From Melanopsichium pennsylvanicum (lineage: Eukaryota > Basidiomycota > Ustilaginomycetes > Ustilaginales), in the NCBI GenBank assembly GCA_900208305.1, contig OAPG01000016.1, positions 248,001 to 312,000 of the forward strand: DNA of 64,000 nucleotides, written 5' to 3'. Position 1 is the first letter of the stretch, and every line of letters begins with the position of its first letter. This document shows, in pieces, positions 62,109 through 64,000 of the stretch. The notes beneath the pieces are model-generated. The model was not told where the DNA came from and searched no databases. It worked only from the letters and a program-made list of their open reading frames with translations. The translations under genes were made by a program, and so were the position numbers.

Positions 62109-62141
62109 ATTTACTGTAATTTACTTTACATTACAGTAAAT
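62109..62141. repeat. Perfect 12-bp inverted repeat, 9-bp spacer
   Basis: ATTTACTGTAAT (62109-62120) and ATTACAGTAAAT (62130-62141) are exact reverse complements. It is the strongest instance of the TACAGTA motif in the window. Confidence 0.85.
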
Positions 62142-62892
62142 TCACATGAGACGTGACTGCGATTTGAGAAATTGCAATTGGCGTGCTCAGCAGCGCTGTA
62201 TTGTGCACTGTATACCAGCGAGCACTTGAAACGAGTCGCGGTCGAGTGTTTCAACTGTGCCCTTGTCCTGCGCCTCTGTCTGTGGCGTTGAATCTGGCGC
62301 TCTTGCACGCTTGGATTTTCTAATTTCAGAAAAAAACCAGCACAAGTCAAAAAAAATGTTTTCTGTCTGGCATTCCAACTGCGGTGTGCTGCCACTTGAA
62401 TGCACCGTCATGCGCGTGTTGTCAAGCTCTACACAGTGATACTGGTCTGTACTGTGCTCTTTCTACTGTCTTGAGTAGCGCGTACTGAGAGTGTGAATGT
62501 GAATGTAGGTAAAAGACGAGAGCTCGTGTCGCCTTGGCTTGTATCGAGCTCAGCTTGCATGTTTTGGTTAGACACGCGCATAGATTTCTGTTCAGTACAG
62601 CACAGACAGTATCTTGGACAGGGTTAAACCAGTCTCTCTCGTTTGAATAATTTGTCTCTTTCTTACTTGCTTCGCCTTGTTCGTCCAACTCGACAGACTC
62701 GGTACTCCCCAATCAACTCCACAGACACTCGCTCCTGCCTGTTCTCTTTCCTTGTCCTTTGATCCCTTCACTACTTTGCGCCTCGTCTCGGTCATCATCC
62801 TACGCATCTTCAATCGGCCAGCCGGACATCAATCATCAGCATCAGCACCATCACAAGCCTCACACAAAAACAAAGACACACACACAAACTTT

Positions 62893-62903
62893 CCCTCTCT
62901 CCC

Positions 62904-62963
<60 letters not shown>
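62893..62963. repeat. (CT)n-(CA)n microsatellite upstream of the right-edge gene
   Basis: A CT-rich run with CCCT/TTTCT interruptions (62893-62948) passes directly into (CA)n (62949-62963). Confidence 0.9.
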
Positions 62964-63420
62964 GCCCGCGCACTCTTTGCACTCTTTGGAAGCTCAACCA
63001 CACTCACGACACCTCAACACGTTTCTGGTCCCTCATAACACGATTCGTTGACATATTTCGCACGTTGCAACGTCTTCAATAGCATTCTCGCACGCCCTCA
63101 TCATCAGCTTACCCTCTTAGAGTCGATCTCGCATCACAAACACGACTTGAGTGACGACATTCGCGCTCCATCACACCAGTGACAAACCTCACCGTTCCAC
63201 AGCTGTCGTGCTCTGAGATTCACGCAGATTGAATTCGAAATAGCCTCCTGACGATCCGAGCCACTTTCGTGATCCAGAATCATCGCTCGTTTATTAGGCA
63301 TAGGAGCTTCACACGTTGTTGCGGTAGCTCGGCGCTCCATCTGGAACAAGGAACCACCCTCGGCATCACTTCGTACCAGCTTGCACCATCGTGTTCATTT
63401 ACAGTCCTGTGACTCTCGTT

Positions 63421-63460
63421 ATCAGCATTGCCATCTCTGCATCAGCATTGCCACCTCTGC
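63421..63460. repeat. 20-bp tandem duplication in the leader of the right-edge gene
   Basis: ATCAGCATTGCCATCTCTGC is followed directly by a copy with a single T-to-C change. It lies about 60 bp before the ATG. Confidence 0.85.
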
Positions 63461-63522
63461 ATCGTGCATCTCCAAACTCGAATAACTGCTCCAAGTACTC
63501 AGCTTTGACCACTTTGATCGCA

Positions 63523-64000
63523 ATGAGTTCGCCCATCACATCAGTCCCTGATCCTTCCGAGACCGCTTCCTCGCCCCTTGCATCTATCATCACCCAGGTG
63601 CAACCAGGTCAGGTGGCCCCACGTCCCATCCGCCCCTCGCAGCCCAGCAAAACAGCCGCCAAGAAGAAAAACAAGAAGAGCAAATCCGCTTCACCCACCG
63701 CGCCTGCCAATACAACCCAATCAGATGATGCGGCTCTTCGGTCACAACATGAAGCTGTCGCCGCGGCGGCGAGGCTAGGATCCCAGGCGGCGTCGTCACA
63801 GGCACGTGCAAAATTAAACGCTGCTCGTGGCGTCGCACCCGCCATTCCGACTGCGGTCCTCGTTGCAAACGATGGAGAAGGTGCTGAACGCGAAGGGCAT
63901 TCCCATCAAGCAAGCTCCACATTGGTAGGCGGAACTTCAACCGCGGGCAACACACTCACACCCAGCGACGCATTGGCGCTACCTGTCTCTGACTCTACCG
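63523..64000 (+). CDS. Unrecognised protein, N-terminal 159 residues (3' end outside window)
   Basis: The frame opens at ATG 63523 (context GCAATGAGT) and stays open to base 64000. The visible part is Ser/Ala/Pro/Thr-rich and probably disordered. A Lys cluster KTAAKKKNKKSKS lies near residues 45-57, followed by an Ala-rich stretch with helical potential (SQHEAVAAAARLG). GC-rich third positions and a continuous frame support coding. The 5' flank is a long pyrimidine-rich region typical of a promoter/leader. No domain is visible, so no function is assigned. Confidence 0.7.
   Translation, partial: MSSPITSVPDPSETASSPLASIITQVQPGQVAPRPIRPSQPSKTAAKKKNKKSKSASPTAPANTTQSDDAALRSQHEAVAAAARLGSQAASSQARAKLNAARGVAPAIPTAVLVANDGEGAEREGHSHQASSTLVGGTSTAGNTLTPSDALALPVSDST

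Larger units (their letters stand above)
61285..63522. other. 2.2-kb spacer with palindromes, tandem repeats and a CT/CA microsatellite
   Basis: No gene is supported. The left part is AT-rich with several TTTACAGTA/TACTGTAA copies, a perfect inverted repeat (62109-62141) and a 13-bp tandem repeat (61959-61997). The right part (about 62640-63522) is pyrimidine-rich and is probably the promoter and long leader of the right-edge gene. Confidence 0.55.

Noticed and set aside
62677..63082. Forward frames of 107-124 codons across the CT/CA microsatellite
   Set aside because: The central part is repeat-encoded Ser-Leu and Thr-His; these sit in the probable leader of the right-edge gene.

Overview
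This window looks like nuclear DNA from a basidiomycete fungus, most likely a smut relative (Ustilaginales/Ustilaginomycotina). The evidence is indirect. Very large, mostly intronless reading frames alternate with gene-poor spacers. The few introns are short, with GTAAG-type donors. Proteins carry long Ser/Gln/Pro/Ala-rich disordered tails. CT, CA, ATC and CAAA microsatellites are frequent, and there is a nuclear intron-containing tRNA gene. The gene content is conserved eukaryotic housekeeping and signalling. I see no prokaryotic, viral or transposon genes. Species was not determined.

Layout, left to right: 3' part missing of a Gfo/Idh/MocA oxidoreductase (-, cut by the left edge); PEX19 (+, one intron); a single-exon IQGAP-type scaffold of 1805 aa with 11 IQ motifs (+); an unrecognised ~1320-aa low-complexity protein (-, one intron), divergent from a ~2746-aa Scc2/NIPBL/Mis4 cohesin loader (+, one intron); an EBP1/PA2G4/Cdb4-type MetAP-fold protein (-); tRNA-Ile(AAU) with a 35-nt intron (+); a cytochrome P450 (-); an endosulfine/Igo1-type PP2A inhibitor (-); the mitochondrial porin VDAC (+); a small hypothetical membrane-associated protein (+); a Ypd1-like HPt phosphotransfer protein (+); an arrestin-fold adaptor with a repeat-bearing tail (-); a DDHD phospholipase (-), divergent from a JmjC/JMJD5-like oxygenase (+); a Ser/Thr-rich secreted protein (+); a Tcp11/Sok1-family protein (+); and the start of an unrecognised gene running off the right edge (+).

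The genes do not form an operon or a metabolic cluster. Several bear on growth and stress signalling (Ypd1 phosphorelay, Igo1/PP2A, Tcp11/Sok1, arrestin adaptor, IQGAP), but the sequence gives no sign that they are co-regulated beyond shared divergent promoters. Spacers at 28531-30779, 31236-33751, 36112-38821, 52625-57318 and 61285-63522 contain no gene I can support.

The points most worth checking are: (1) the YPD1 locus, where a 15-nt first exon and a 423-nt stretch with no AG dinucleotide suggest an intron that simple ORF calling would read as coding; (2) a recurrent TTTACAGTA/TACTGTAAA motif, sometimes as a palindrome, confined to AT-rich spacers; (3) six copies of a short helical motif in the arrestin tail; (4) the two unrecognised proteins and the secreted protein. 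I found no convincing new multi-gene system.
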